Origin: an uncultured Clostridia bacterium
GTDB lineage: Bacteria > Bacillota > Clostridia > Oscillospirales > Ruminococcaceae
Length of the DNA stretch: 7,514 bases
Direction: 5' to 3'
Assembly: GCA_947385505.1 (NCBI GenBank)
Contig: CANDLP010000105.1
Span: 1 to 7,514 of the forward strand
The notes beneath the pieces are model-generated. The model was not told the DNA's origin. It did no database searches and saw only the letters and a list, made by a program, of their open reading frames with translations. Numbering within the stretch: position 1 is the stretch's first letter; each line of letters opens with the position of its first letter. This document shows, piece by piece, positions 1 to 5,842 of the stretch. A program made the translations under genes and the position numbers.

Positions 1-934
1 AAAGCTTTTCCGGAGGAATGTGTTCTCCGCGGTTTTTAATGCTTACGGCGATTTCTCTCTCGTACATTTCAGCGTTTATGTCAATTGCCGTATTTTCGTA
101 ACAGTAAAATACGGCGTTGCGAAGCAGGTTGTCTATTACCCTTTGAAGCTTGTCAGCGTCACATTTCAGCGTGATGTTTTCGGCGGCGTGAAGGGAATAG
201 GTAAGATTTTTTTCTTTCAGCATCGGCTGAAATTCGTAAGCGGACTGTTCAAGAAGACGGGTAAGGTTTACATTGCTGTATTGTAACTCAATATCCGTAA
301 GATTAAATCTTGTTATATCAAAAAATTCGTTTATTAAGTCTTCCAATCTTATAGCCTTGTCAAGGGAAATTGAAAGATACTTTTGCTGTAACTCCTCTGA
401 TATTTTCTTTTCGTCCCGAAGCAGAGTCAGATATCCTATTATTGATGTCAGAGGAGTTTTAAGATCATGCGCCAGATAAACGATAAGGTCATTTTTTCGC
501 TGTTCAGACATTTTTACTTCATTTGTCCTGCGTTCCAAAGCCTGCTTTACCGAACGAAATCCCCCCTCTATTTCGTTAAGTTCATAAGACAGGCTGATCT
601 CCGCCGAGTTGTCGGATGTCATTTTATTAAGCGCTTCCCGTATTTCCATAAGGTATTTAACATATTTTCCAAGACAAAGTCTGAATGAAACAAATATTAT
701 TATAATCACAGCTATACAAATAAACGGTATTTCAAAATAGTTTCTTAATCTCCAATACGCATTGGAAGCCGTACTGTAATCAATATGAAAAAAATATCTG
801 AGAAAGGCTGCTATAATATTTCCCACGGATCCGCTTATCATAGCGTATATAAGCGTCAGAGCAGTTATAAATCCTCCGAAGATCGCCGTAAAATAAAGTA
901 TAAATCTTGCGGTCATCTTTTTTTTAAGCGTCAT
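1..934 (-). CDS. VanS-like membrane sensor histidine kinase, C-terminus cut by window edge
   Basis: This reading frame runs open from ATG at 934 off the left edge, giving 311 codons. It encodes a sensor kinase thought to autophosphorylate on His and pass phosphate to the adjacent regulator. Two hydrophobic segments (about residues 9-33 and 67-88) flank a short extracytoplasmic loop of about 35 residues, as in VanS. A linker of about 60 residues leads to the H-box LAHDLKTPLTS with His156, preceded by SEQRKND, very close to VanS. The N-box DNLLRNA has Asn273. The G boxes would lie beyond the window; VanS is about 380 residues, so roughly 70 are missing. The start is uncertain: ATG at 934 lies 19 bases past the regulator stop without a good ribosome-binding site, and an in-frame ATG at 916 also lacks one. 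Family assignment is firm. The signal sensed cannot be inferred, since VanS-like kinases also occur outside resistance operons. Confidence 0.9.
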   Translation of the reverse strand, partial: MTLKKKMTARFILYFTAIFGGFITALTLIYAMISGSVGNIIAAFLRYFFHIDYSTASNAYWRLRNYFEIPFICIAVIIIIFVSFRLCLGKYVKYLMEIREALNKMTSDNSAEISLSYELNEIEGGFRSVKQALERRTNEVKMSEQRKNDLIVYLAHDLKTPLTSIIGYLTLLRDEKKISEELQQKYLSISLDKAIRLEDLINEFFDITRFNLTDIELQYSNVNLTRLLEQSAYEFQPMLKEKNLTYSLHAAENITLKCDADKLQRVIDNLLRNAVFYCYENTAIDINAEMYEREIAVSIKNRGEHIPPEKL

Positions 935-953
935 AAAGCCGTTTTTATTTTTT

Positions 954-1652
954 TTATGTTTCAATTTTATATCCTACCCCCCACACTGTTTTAATAAACC
1001 TGGGATTTCTTGACGGTTCTCCTAATTTTTCCCTTAGTCTTGCTATATGAGCCATAACCGTGTTGTTGCTGTCAAGATATTTTTCGCCCCACACCGCTTC
1101 GTATAATTCTTCGGAGGACACCACTTTACCTCTGTTAAGACACAAATACCAAAGCGTGGAAAACTCAATGGGGGTGAGTATTATCTCCTTGTCATAAAGA
1201 CAGCATTTGTGATTGTCTTTGTTTATTACAAGACCGTTTATGTCTATTTCCGAAACCGTCTTTTCCGATTCGCCGCCTGTGTTGTACTTTATATAGCGCC
1301 GCAGCTGCGCCTTTACTCTTGCGGTTAATTCGAGAGGATTAAACGGTTTCGTGATGTAATCGTCCGCGCCTATGGCAAGGCCCATTATCTTGTCTTTTTC
1401 TTCAACCTTTGCGGTAAGCATTATTATGGGATAGAAGTACTTTTCCCTTATTTTGCCGCAAATACGGAAGCCGTCTATATCAGGAAGCATAACGTCGAGA
1501 ACCGCCAGATCAACGGGAGTTTTTTCAGCATAGCCAAGCGCTTCAATGCCGTTGTAAAACTTTTTTACATTATATCCGTCGTTTTTCAGGTAAAGTTCTA
1601 TAAGATCCGCTATTTCCTTTTCGTCGTCGACAACAAGTATCGTTTCATTCAT
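954..1652 (-). CDS. VanR-like OmpR/PhoB-family response regulator
   Basis: This is a 232-residue DNA-binding response regulator, the usual VanR length. The receiver domain (residues 1-120) has the acidic pair Asp9-Asp10, the phosphoacceptor Asp53 in AVLDVMLPD, Thr80 in IIMLTAK and Lys102 in YITKPF. A winged-helix output domain follows (about 135-232), ending FIKTVWGVGYKIET, nearly the end of enterococcal VanR; GADDYITKPF and ARVKAQLRRY also match. The ATG at 1652 has GGAAAGG ahead of it and a promoter at 1686-1714. The kinase gene follows 19 bases downstream, so the pair should be co-transcribed. Phosphorylated regulator probably binds the tandem boxes at 1739-1761 and controls its own promoter. 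The order regulator then kinase is that of vanRS. No vanH, ligase or dipeptidase gene is visible, so the name VanR describes family only, not resistance. Confidence 0.93.
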   Translation of the reverse strand: MNETILVVDDEKEIADLIELYLKNDGYNVKKFYNGIEALGYAEKTPVDLAVLDVMLPDIDGFRICGKIREKYFYPIIMLTAKVEEKDKIMGLAIGADDYITKPFNPLELTARVKAQLRRYIKYNTGGESEKTVSEIDINGLVINKDNHKCCLYDKEIILTPIEFSTLWYLCLNRGKVVSSEELYEAVWGEKYLDSNNTVMAHIARLREKLGEPSRNPRFIKTVWGVGYKIET

Positions 1653-1661
1653 AAAACCGCC

Positions 1662-1668
1662 GCCTTTC
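1662..1668 (-). promoter_or_regulatory. Ribosome-binding site of the VanR-like gene
   Basis: On the minus strand GGAAAGG sits 9 bases ahead of the ATG at 1652. It is a moderate purine-rich match to the 16S tail and supports that start; no better in-frame start lies nearby. Confidence 0.6.
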
Positions 1669-1685
1669 CGCTTGATTTCCTTTTT

Positions 1686-1714
1686 ATTTTACCACAACGT
1701 TTCCGAGATTGCAA
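1686..1714 (-). promoter_or_regulatory. Sigma-A-type promoter for the VanR/VanS-like pair
   Basis: On the minus strand TTGCAA (1709-1714) is the -35, followed by a 17-base spacer and TAAAAT (1686-1691) as the -10. Transcription would start near 1679, leaving a leader of about 27 bases before the ATG at 1652. The VanR-like boxes lie about 60-82 bases upstream of this start, a usual range for activation by an OmpR-family regulator. The hexamers are good but not perfect. Confidence 0.65.
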
Positions 1715-1738
1715 TAAATTTTCCTCTCTTAAAAAGGA

Positions 1739-1761
1739 ATGTAAGAAAATCGTAAGAAATA
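1739..1761. promoter_or_regulatory. Tandem VanR-box-like operator
   Basis: On the plus strand GTAAGAAA occurs twice, at 1741 and 1752, an 11-bp period. Read as 12-mers, the right copy (1750-1761) is TCGTAAGAAATA and the left (1739-1750) is ATGTAAGAAAAT. I recall the element published for enterococcal VanR as TCGTANGAAAWT; the copies match it at about 11 and 10 of 12 positions. One-turn tandem half-sites are typical for OmpR-family regulators. The centre lies about 70 bp from both predicted start sites, vanR-like on the left and nrdD on the right, so it could serve either or both. The consensus is from memory; the direct repeat is visible in the sequence. Confidence 0.65.
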
Positions 1762-1784
1762 GAGGGGAAATTTTTTAAAAAGAC

Positions 1785-1813
1785 TTGACAAAATGTCCAA
1801 AACGCAATATAAT
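1785..1813 (+). promoter_or_regulatory. Consensus sigma-A promoter of nrdD
   Basis: TTGACA (1785-1790), a 17-base spacer and TATAAT (1808-1813) form a perfect consensus promoter. Transcription would begin near 1820, giving a leader of about 120 bases before the nrdD ATG. The -35 also sits inside a small dyad, GACAAAATGTC. Such a strong promoter normally needs repression, consistent with the NrdR-like boxes that overlap the -10 and follow it. Confidence 0.88.
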
Positions 1814-1817
1814 ATAT
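1802..1817 (+). promoter_or_regulatory. NrdR-box-like site 1, overlapping the -10
   Basis: ACGCAATATAATATAT agrees with the NrdR box consensus acaCwAtATaTwGtgt (recalled) at 12 of 16 positions. It covers the TATAAT of the nrdD promoter. NrdR is the conserved nucleotide-sensing repressor of ribonucleotide reductase genes. Alone this AT-rich match would be weak; the partner site exactly 31 bp downstream makes it credible. Confidence 0.6.
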
Positions 1818-1832
1818 ATTGTAAATTAAAAA

Positions 1833-1848
1833 CCACAAGATGTTGTGC
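1833..1848 (+). promoter_or_regulatory. NrdR-box-like site 2
   Basis: CCACAAGATGTTGTGC is a dyad (CACAA/TTGTG) that matches the NrdR consensus at 12 of 16 positions, including the core C4, A6, A8, T9, T11 and G13. Its start is 31 bp from site 1, an integral number of helical turns and the spacing known for paired NrdR boxes. It would lie just inside the transcribed leader (about +13 to +28). Confidence 0.75.
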
Positions 1849-1880
1849 AAACAGGGAAAGAAACAGTAATTCTTATACAC

Positions 1881-1906
1881 GGGCTGTTTGACAGCCTATT
1901 TATTTT
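1881..1906 (+). other. Short GC-rich hairpin with T-rich tail in the nrdD leader
   Basis: GGCTGT (1882-1887) pairs with ACAGCC (1891-1896) over a 3-base loop, with a possible G-U pair added at the base (1881/1897). The run TATTTATTTT follows. It resembles a weak intrinsic terminator and could attenuate nrdD, or simply shape the leader ahead of the ribosome-binding site AAAGGA (1923-1928). No known riboswitch was recognised. Confidence 0.4.
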
Positions 1907-1939
1907 GCGCAAAAAACAAGCGAAAGGAAAGACTCGTAA

Positions 1940-4198
1940 ATGATAACCAAGATTTTAAAAAGAGACGGAAGAACGGACCAATTCAGGCTGGATAAGATAA
2001 CCGACGCCATTTATAAGGCGGCGACCGCAGTCGGCGGAAGCGATTATTCCTCCGCACAGGAGCTGGCGGAAAAAGTTTGCGAAATGCTTGAAAATACCGG
2101 TTTTAACAATACGAATCCGCCCGCGGTGGAGGAGGTACAGGACGCGGTGGAAAAGGTGCTGGTGGAAAACGGACACGCCAAGACCGCCAAAGCCTATATA
2201 CTCTACCGTGCGGACAGAACGCGTATTCGTGAAATGAATACGGGACTTATGAAGATTTACGAGGATCTTACCTTTAAACCCGCAATAGAAAGCGATATGA
2301 AGCGGGAGAACGCTAATATCGACGGCGATACCGCGATGGGCACTATGCTCAAATACGGTTCCGAAGGGGCGAAACAGTTTAATGAGATGTATGTTCTTCC
2401 TCCCGAACAGTCCAAAGCGCATATTGAGGGCGATATACATATACATGATCTTGATTTCTTTACGCTGACAACCACCTGTTGTCAGATTGACCTTATAAAG
2501 CTTTTTAAAAACGGCTTTTCCACAGGACACGGCTATCTCAGGGAGCCAAACAACATAGGAAGCTATTCCGCGCTCGCCTGTATCGCCATTCAGAGCAACC
2601 AGAACGATCAGCACGGGGGACAGTCTATCCCTAATTTTGATTACGCTATGGCGGAAGGAATAAAAAAATCCTACAAACAGCTTTACAAAAAGAACATTAT
2701 CCGCGGCATCGGTTTTAAAACAGGCAGAACCGATATGGAAGAGATCGAAAAAAGCGTTTCCGAATATATGAATAAGCTTGCCGAAAAAGGAGAGGTTCCC
2801 ACGCTTTCGGATGAGGGAAGCTATTCCGAAGAAGAAAGAAAGTATCTTAAGGATTTGGCGGGCGACGAAAAGACAGCTTCAAACATTCAGGAATTCACAA
2901 AAAAGATGTCATTCAAGGAAACGGACAGAGCTACCTATCAAGCTATGGAAGCTCTTGTACACAACCTTAACACCATGAACAGCAGAGCGGGAGCACAGAC
3001 CCCGTTCAGCTCCATAAATTACGGCACCGACACTTCCATAGAGTGTCAGATGGTTATAAAAAATATTCTTCTGGCAGAGGAAGCGGGACTCGGCAACGGC
3101 GAGACGCCGATATTCCCAATACATATCTTTAAAGTAAAAGAGGGGATAAACTATAACGAAGGCGACCCCAATTACAATTTGTTCAAATTGGCGTGCAGAG
3201 TAAGCGCCAAGCGCTTGTTTCCCAACTTCTCCTTTATCGACGCGCCTTATAATCTTCAATATTATAAAGAGGGCGACTATAATACCGAGATCGCTTATAT
3301 GGGCTTCCGTACGCGCGTAATAGGCAACGTTTATGATCCTGCCCGCGAAATAGTGTGCGGAAGAGGCAATCTGAGCTTTACCTCCGTAAACCTTCCCAGA
3401 TTGGGAATATTGGCACAGGGAGATGTGGTAAGATTCTTTGAATTGCTGGAAGAAAAAATGAATCTGGTAGTTGAACAGCTTAAATACCGCTATAAGATTC
3501 AGGCTCAGAAAAAGGTACGCAATTATCCCTTCCTTATGGGACAAGGCGTCTGGATAGACTCCGATAAATTGGGAACCGAGGACAATATCGGCGAGATATT
3601 AAAGCACGGAACCTTGTCTATGGGCTTTATAGGTCTTGCCGAATGCCTTAAAGCGCTTATCGGCGTACATCACGGCGAAAGCGCGCAGGCGCAGGAGCTT
3701 GGTCTCAGAATAATCGGAAGAATGAGACAGCGTATGGACGAGGAAAGCAAGGCAACGGGAATGAATTTTTCACTTCTGGCAACGCCCGCCGAGGGGCTTT
3801 CAGGAACCTTTATCAGAAAGGATCAGAAGCGTTTCGGTGAAATCAAAGGAATTACCGACAGGGAGTATTATACCAACTCGTTCCATGTACCGGTTTATCA
3901 TAAAATTGACGCGTTTAGCAAGATAAAGCTTGAAGCGCCTTATCATGCTCTCACAAACGCGGGACATATAAGCTATATTGAGTTAGACGGCGATCCCTTG
4001 CAGAATCTTGAAGCGTTTGAACAGGTTATACGCTGTATGAAGGAAAACGGCATAGGCTACGGTTCTATCAATCACCCTGTCGACAGGGACTCTGTCTGCG
4101 GATACACGGGCATAATAGGCGATATTTGTCCGAAGTGCGGGCGCAGGGAGGAAGAACACGCTGTTGATAAAGAAAGAATCAAGAGAATAAAGGATTGA
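1940..4198 (+). CDS. nrdD: Anaerobic (class III) ribonucleoside-triphosphate reductase, with unusual radical-site residues
   Basis: This 752-residue protein belongs to the cytoplasmic family that reduces ribonucleoside triphosphates to deoxynucleotides without oxygen, using a glycyl radical made by NrdG. An ATP-cone (about 2-95, starting ITKILKRDGR) should bind ATP/dATP for activity control. The barrel carries TTTCCQIDL with Cys180, the counterpart of E. coli Cys175, then GRGNLSFTSVNLPR (474-487), NYPFLMGQGVW (528-538) and ATPAEGLSG (614-622). Two features are odd. The finger-loop motif usually MGCR reads MGFRTR with Phe456, so the expected thiyl-radical Cys is absent; the nearest Cys is 473. 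The tail VCGYTGIIGDICPKCG (719-734) aligns best with the zinc ribbon, with its first Cys replaced by Asp717, and the protein stops 18 residues later, where RRVCGYLG-type radical loops begin. Gly721 in VCGY is the only other candidate radical Gly. The start has AAAGGA 11 bases upstream. No nrdG follows. Confidence 0.93.
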   Translation: MITKILKRDGRTDQFRLDKITDAIYKAATAVGGSDYSSAQELAEKVCEMLENTGFNNTNPPAVEEVQDAVEKVLVENGHAKTAKAYILYRADRTRIREMNTGLMKIYEDLTFKPAIESDMKRENANIDGDTAMGTMLKYGSEGAKQFNEMYVLPPEQSKAHIEGDIHIHDLDFFTLTTTCCQIDLIKLFKNGFSTGHGYLREPNNIGSYSALACIAIQSNQNDQHGGQSIPNFDYAMAEGIKKSYKQLYKKNIIRGIGFKTGRTDMEEIEKSVSEYMNKLAEKGEVPTLSDEGSYSEEERKYLKDLAGDEKTASNIQEFTKKMSFKETDRATYQAMEALVHNLNTMNSRAGAQTPFSSINYGTDTSIECQMVIKNILLAEEAGLGNGETPIFPIHIFKVKEGINYNEGDPNYNLFKLACRVSAKRLFPNFSFIDAPYNLQYYKEGDYNTEIAYMGFRTRVIGNVYDPAREIVCGRGNLSFTSVNLPRLGILAQGDVVRFFELLEEKMNLVVEQLKYRYKIQAQKKVRNYPFLMGQGVWIDSDKLGTEDNIGEILKHGTLSMGFIGLAECLKALIGVHHGESAQAQELGLRIIGRMRQRMDEESKATGMNFSLLATPAEGLSGTFIRKDQKRFGEIKGITDREYYTNSFHVPVYHKIDAFSKIKLEAPYHALTNAGHISYIELDGDPLQNLEAFEQVIRCMKENGIGYGSINHPVDRDSVCGYTGIIGDICPKCGRREEEHAVDKERIKRIKD

Positions 4199-4238
4199 TT
4201 TATAAATTGGCGCAGTTTGACACTAATCCCTTTTTATA

Positions 4239-4288
4239 CCAATTCCATTTTGAACTGTGGGCATTACGTCAGGTCAAAAAGAAATTGG
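4239..4288. other. Unexplained 50-nt hairpin after nrdD
   Basis: Arms of 19 bases (4239-4257 and 4270-4288) pair at 16 positions around a 12-base loop; mismatches fall at 4245/4282, 4247/4280 and 4254/4273. It starts 40 bases after the nrdD stop. No T-run follows on either strand, so it is not a standard intrinsic terminator. It could protect the nrdD mRNA 3' end, be a small RNA, or be the remnant of a small mobile repeat. Confidence 0.5.
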
Positions 4289-4303
4289 AATGAATAAAGA
4301 ATT

Positions 4304-4332
4304 TTATAAATATTTATAATATCCTATATAAT
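4304..4332 (+). promoter_or_regulatory. AT-rich palindrome with two -10-like boxes, possible promoter of the first MATE gene
   Basis: TTATAAATATTTATAA (4304-4319) is a perfect 16-bp palindrome. TATAAT occurs at 4315-4320, overlapping it, and again at 4327-4332. No convincing -35 is placed for either; TTATAA at 4304 is 17 bases from the second. A transcript from here would pass through the hairpin at 4359-4404 before the MATE gene. The region is very AT-rich, so chance is a serious alternative. Confidence 0.3.
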
Positions 4333-4358
4333 TCATTAAATCAATCTGTAAATAAACA

Positions 4359-4404
4359 AAAATGGGCTGACCAAAAGGTAACGTTCTTTCGGTCGGCTCA
4401 TTTT
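4359..4404 (+). terminator. Strong hairpin terminator between nrdD and the first MATE gene
   Basis: AAAATGGGCTGACC (4359-4372) pairs with GGTCGGCTCATTTT (4391-4404) over all 14 positions, two as G-U wobbles. Within the 18-base loop AAAG and CTTT can extend the stem. The A-run and T-run ends make it terminator-like in both directions; the T-tract is longer on the minus strand. It most simply ends nrdD transcription. Because it lies only 31 bases before the MATE ribosome-binding site, it could also act as an attenuator for that gene. Confidence 0.75.
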
Positions 4405-4445
4405 AACAAAATTTTGTATTAACATAAGCTTAAATGGAGAACAAA

Positions 4446-5759
4446 ATGAAAAAAAGCGGTAACTGCTTCAAAGAATTTTTAAAATACACTTTGCTGAGTA
4501 TTTTCGGCACCTTAGGCGTATCATGCTATATATTTACCGACACACTGTTTATCTCTATGGGAATGGGGGAGTCGGGGCTTACCGCTCTTAATCTTGCGAT
4601 ACCGGTGTACAGCTTCATGTACGGTTTTTGCGTAATGATGGGCGTGGGCGGAGGTACAAGATACGCCATAGCGCGGGGAGAGGGCAGCTTGGAAAAAGCC
4701 GATGAAATATTTACAAGTACTTTTACGGCAGGGCTTTTGGCGTCATTTTTCTTTATGGTTGCGGGTCTGCTCTTTTCCTCTCCATTATCAAAGCTTCTCG
4801 GAGCCGACAACACTGTTTTTGAAATGACGGATATATATCTTAAAGTTCTGCTTTCCTTCGCCCCCGCTTTTTTAATAAGCAATATTCTGGCGGGATTTGT
4901 AAGAAACGACGGCGCTCCCCGTCTCGCTATGGCCGCAACCCTTATCGGAAGCTTTTCCAATGTGATCTTAGACTATATTTTTATTTTCCCGATGAATATG
5001 GGTATGTTAGGCGCGGTATTGGCAACGGCAGCGTCTCCCGTGATAAGCATATGTATTTTGTCCCTTCATATAATTAAAAAACACAATAATTTTCATTTTA
5101 AAATAAAAAAGTTAAGATTTTCTACCGCTTTTTCCTGCGCAGCTACAGGCGCCTCCGCTTTTGTAAACGAGATAGCCAACGCCGCTGTGGTGATAGTGTT
5201 TAATATGCTTATACTGAATATTTTAGGCAATACGGGTGTAGCTGCCTATGGTGTAATAGCAAATCTGGCGATCGTTGCGGTGGCGGTAATGTCGGGTATT
5301 TCACAGGGAATGCAGCCTATTATCAGCAGAAGCTATGGAGAAGGGAACAGGCTTTATATAAAACAGACCCTTAGATACGGTCTTATTTTTGCCTTAATTT
5401 TATCGGCTGTAATTTACGGGATATTTCTGATTTTTCCCGAACCTATTACAGAGATATTCAACAGCGAAAACAGCGCCGAGCTTCGTGATGTTGCTGTGAA
5501 CGGATTAAGACTGTACTTTTCCGCGATACCGTTTGCGGCTTTTAATATAATAATCTGCAATTATTTTGCCGCGCTTAAAATGGCGCTGCCTGCAACGGGC
5601 ATCTCTCTTCTTAAGGGGCTTTTACTGCTGATACCCGCTGCTGTTTTGCTCTCCGATTTTTTGGGCATTGACGGAGTCTGGCTTTCATATCCGACGGCGG
5701 AAATACTGACGGCGGCGGTCAGCTTAGGGCTGCTTTTGAAAAATTACGGAAAATATTAA
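4446..5759 (+). CDS. MATE-family multidrug efflux transporter, MepA-like
   Basis: The product is an inner-membrane antiporter of the MATE family, which exports cationic drugs or other metabolites in exchange for sodium or protons. I place the start at ATG 4446 (437 residues): GGAG at 4436-4439 lies 6 bases ahead of it, while the upstream in-frame ATG at 4434 has no ribosome-binding site and overlaps that motif. About 12 hydrophobic segments fill the length usual for the family. Visible marks are FTDTLFI with Asp32 in the first segment, GVGGGTRYAIARGEG (66-80), FVRNDGAPRLAM (151-162), the SNVILDYIF...GMLGAVLAT block (171-194) and, in the second half, GMQPIISRSYGEG (288-300). It seems monocistronic after the terminator at 4359-4404. 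A strong ribosome-binding site follows its stop by two bases but serves only a gene relic. The substrate cannot be told. Confidence 0.92.
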   Translation: MKKSGNCFKEFLKYTLLSIFGTLGVSCYIFTDTLFISMGMGESGLTALNLAIPVYSFMYGFCVMMGVGGGTRYAIARGEGSLEKADEIFTSTFTAGLLASFFFMVAGLLFSSPLSKLLGADNTVFEMTDIYLKVLLSFAPAFLISNILAGFVRNDGAPRLAMAATLIGSFSNVILDYIFIFPMNMGMLGAVLATAASPVISICILSLHIIKKHNNFHFKIKKLRFSTAFSCAATGASAFVNEIANAAVVIVFNMLILNILGNTGVAAYGVIANLAIVAVAVMSGISQGMQPIISRSYGEGNRLYIKQTLRYGLIFALILSAVIYGIFLIFPEPITEIFNSENSAELRDVAVNGLRLYFSAIPFAAFNIIICNYFAALKMALPATGISLLKGLLLLIPAAVLLSDFLGIDGVWLSYPTAEILTAAVSLGLLLKNYGKY

Positions 5760-5773
5760 AGGGGGAGATCATA

Positions 5774-5842
5774 ATAAATAAAAACCTTAAATTTATTTTT
5801 AACAAGTTTTCGCAGCAGTATCAGCCTAACGCTGTTTCATAA
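5774..5842 (+). pseudogene. Relic of the 5' end of a gene, start codon ATA, cut by the convergent MATE gene
   Basis: GGGGGAG (5761-5767) is a strong ribosome-binding site one base past the MATE stop. Six bases after its GGAG comes ATA where ATG is expected, then in-frame codons reading NKNLKFIFNKFSQQY before entering the 3' end of the opposite MATE gene and stopping at 5840. The site, spacing and natural-looking N-terminus suggest a former gene, once coupled to the exporter, that lost its start codon and nearly all its body, probably at a junction near 5820. The peptide is reminiscent of the start of class I methyltransferase proteins, but that is a memory-based guess. Chance is possible in so short a stretch. 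Confidence 0.4.

Noticed and set aside
20..994. Plus-strand short frames across the kinase region
   Set aside because: The minus-strand frame carries clear histidine-kinase motifs throughout; the plus frames are its shadows.
1..1652. Glycopeptide resistance locus
   Set aside because: Only regulators are seen; no vanH, vanA/B/G, vanX or vanY gene lies in the window, and VanRS-like pairs are common in Clostridia.
1820..1939. Riboswitch in the nrdD leader
   Set aside because: No known aptamer pattern was recognised; the dyads are better explained by NrdR sites and a small hairpin.
1955..2614. Long minus-strand frames inside nrdD (also 2909-3544)
   Set aside because: They are antisense to a well-conserved gene, lack ribosome-binding sites and show no family motifs.
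4075..4088. Perfect palindrome CCCTGTCGACAGGG
   Set aside because: It encodes conserved NrdD residues (HPVDRD) in a coding region; with no promoter nearby it is best taken as chance.
4434..4445. ATG at 4434 as start of the first MATE protein
   Set aside because: It has no ribosome-binding site, and its own bases form part of the GGAG motif ideally placed for the ATG at 4446.
4526..4960. Antisense frame inside the first MATE gene
   Set aside because: It is opposite to conserved MATE motifs and has no recognisable product or start signal.
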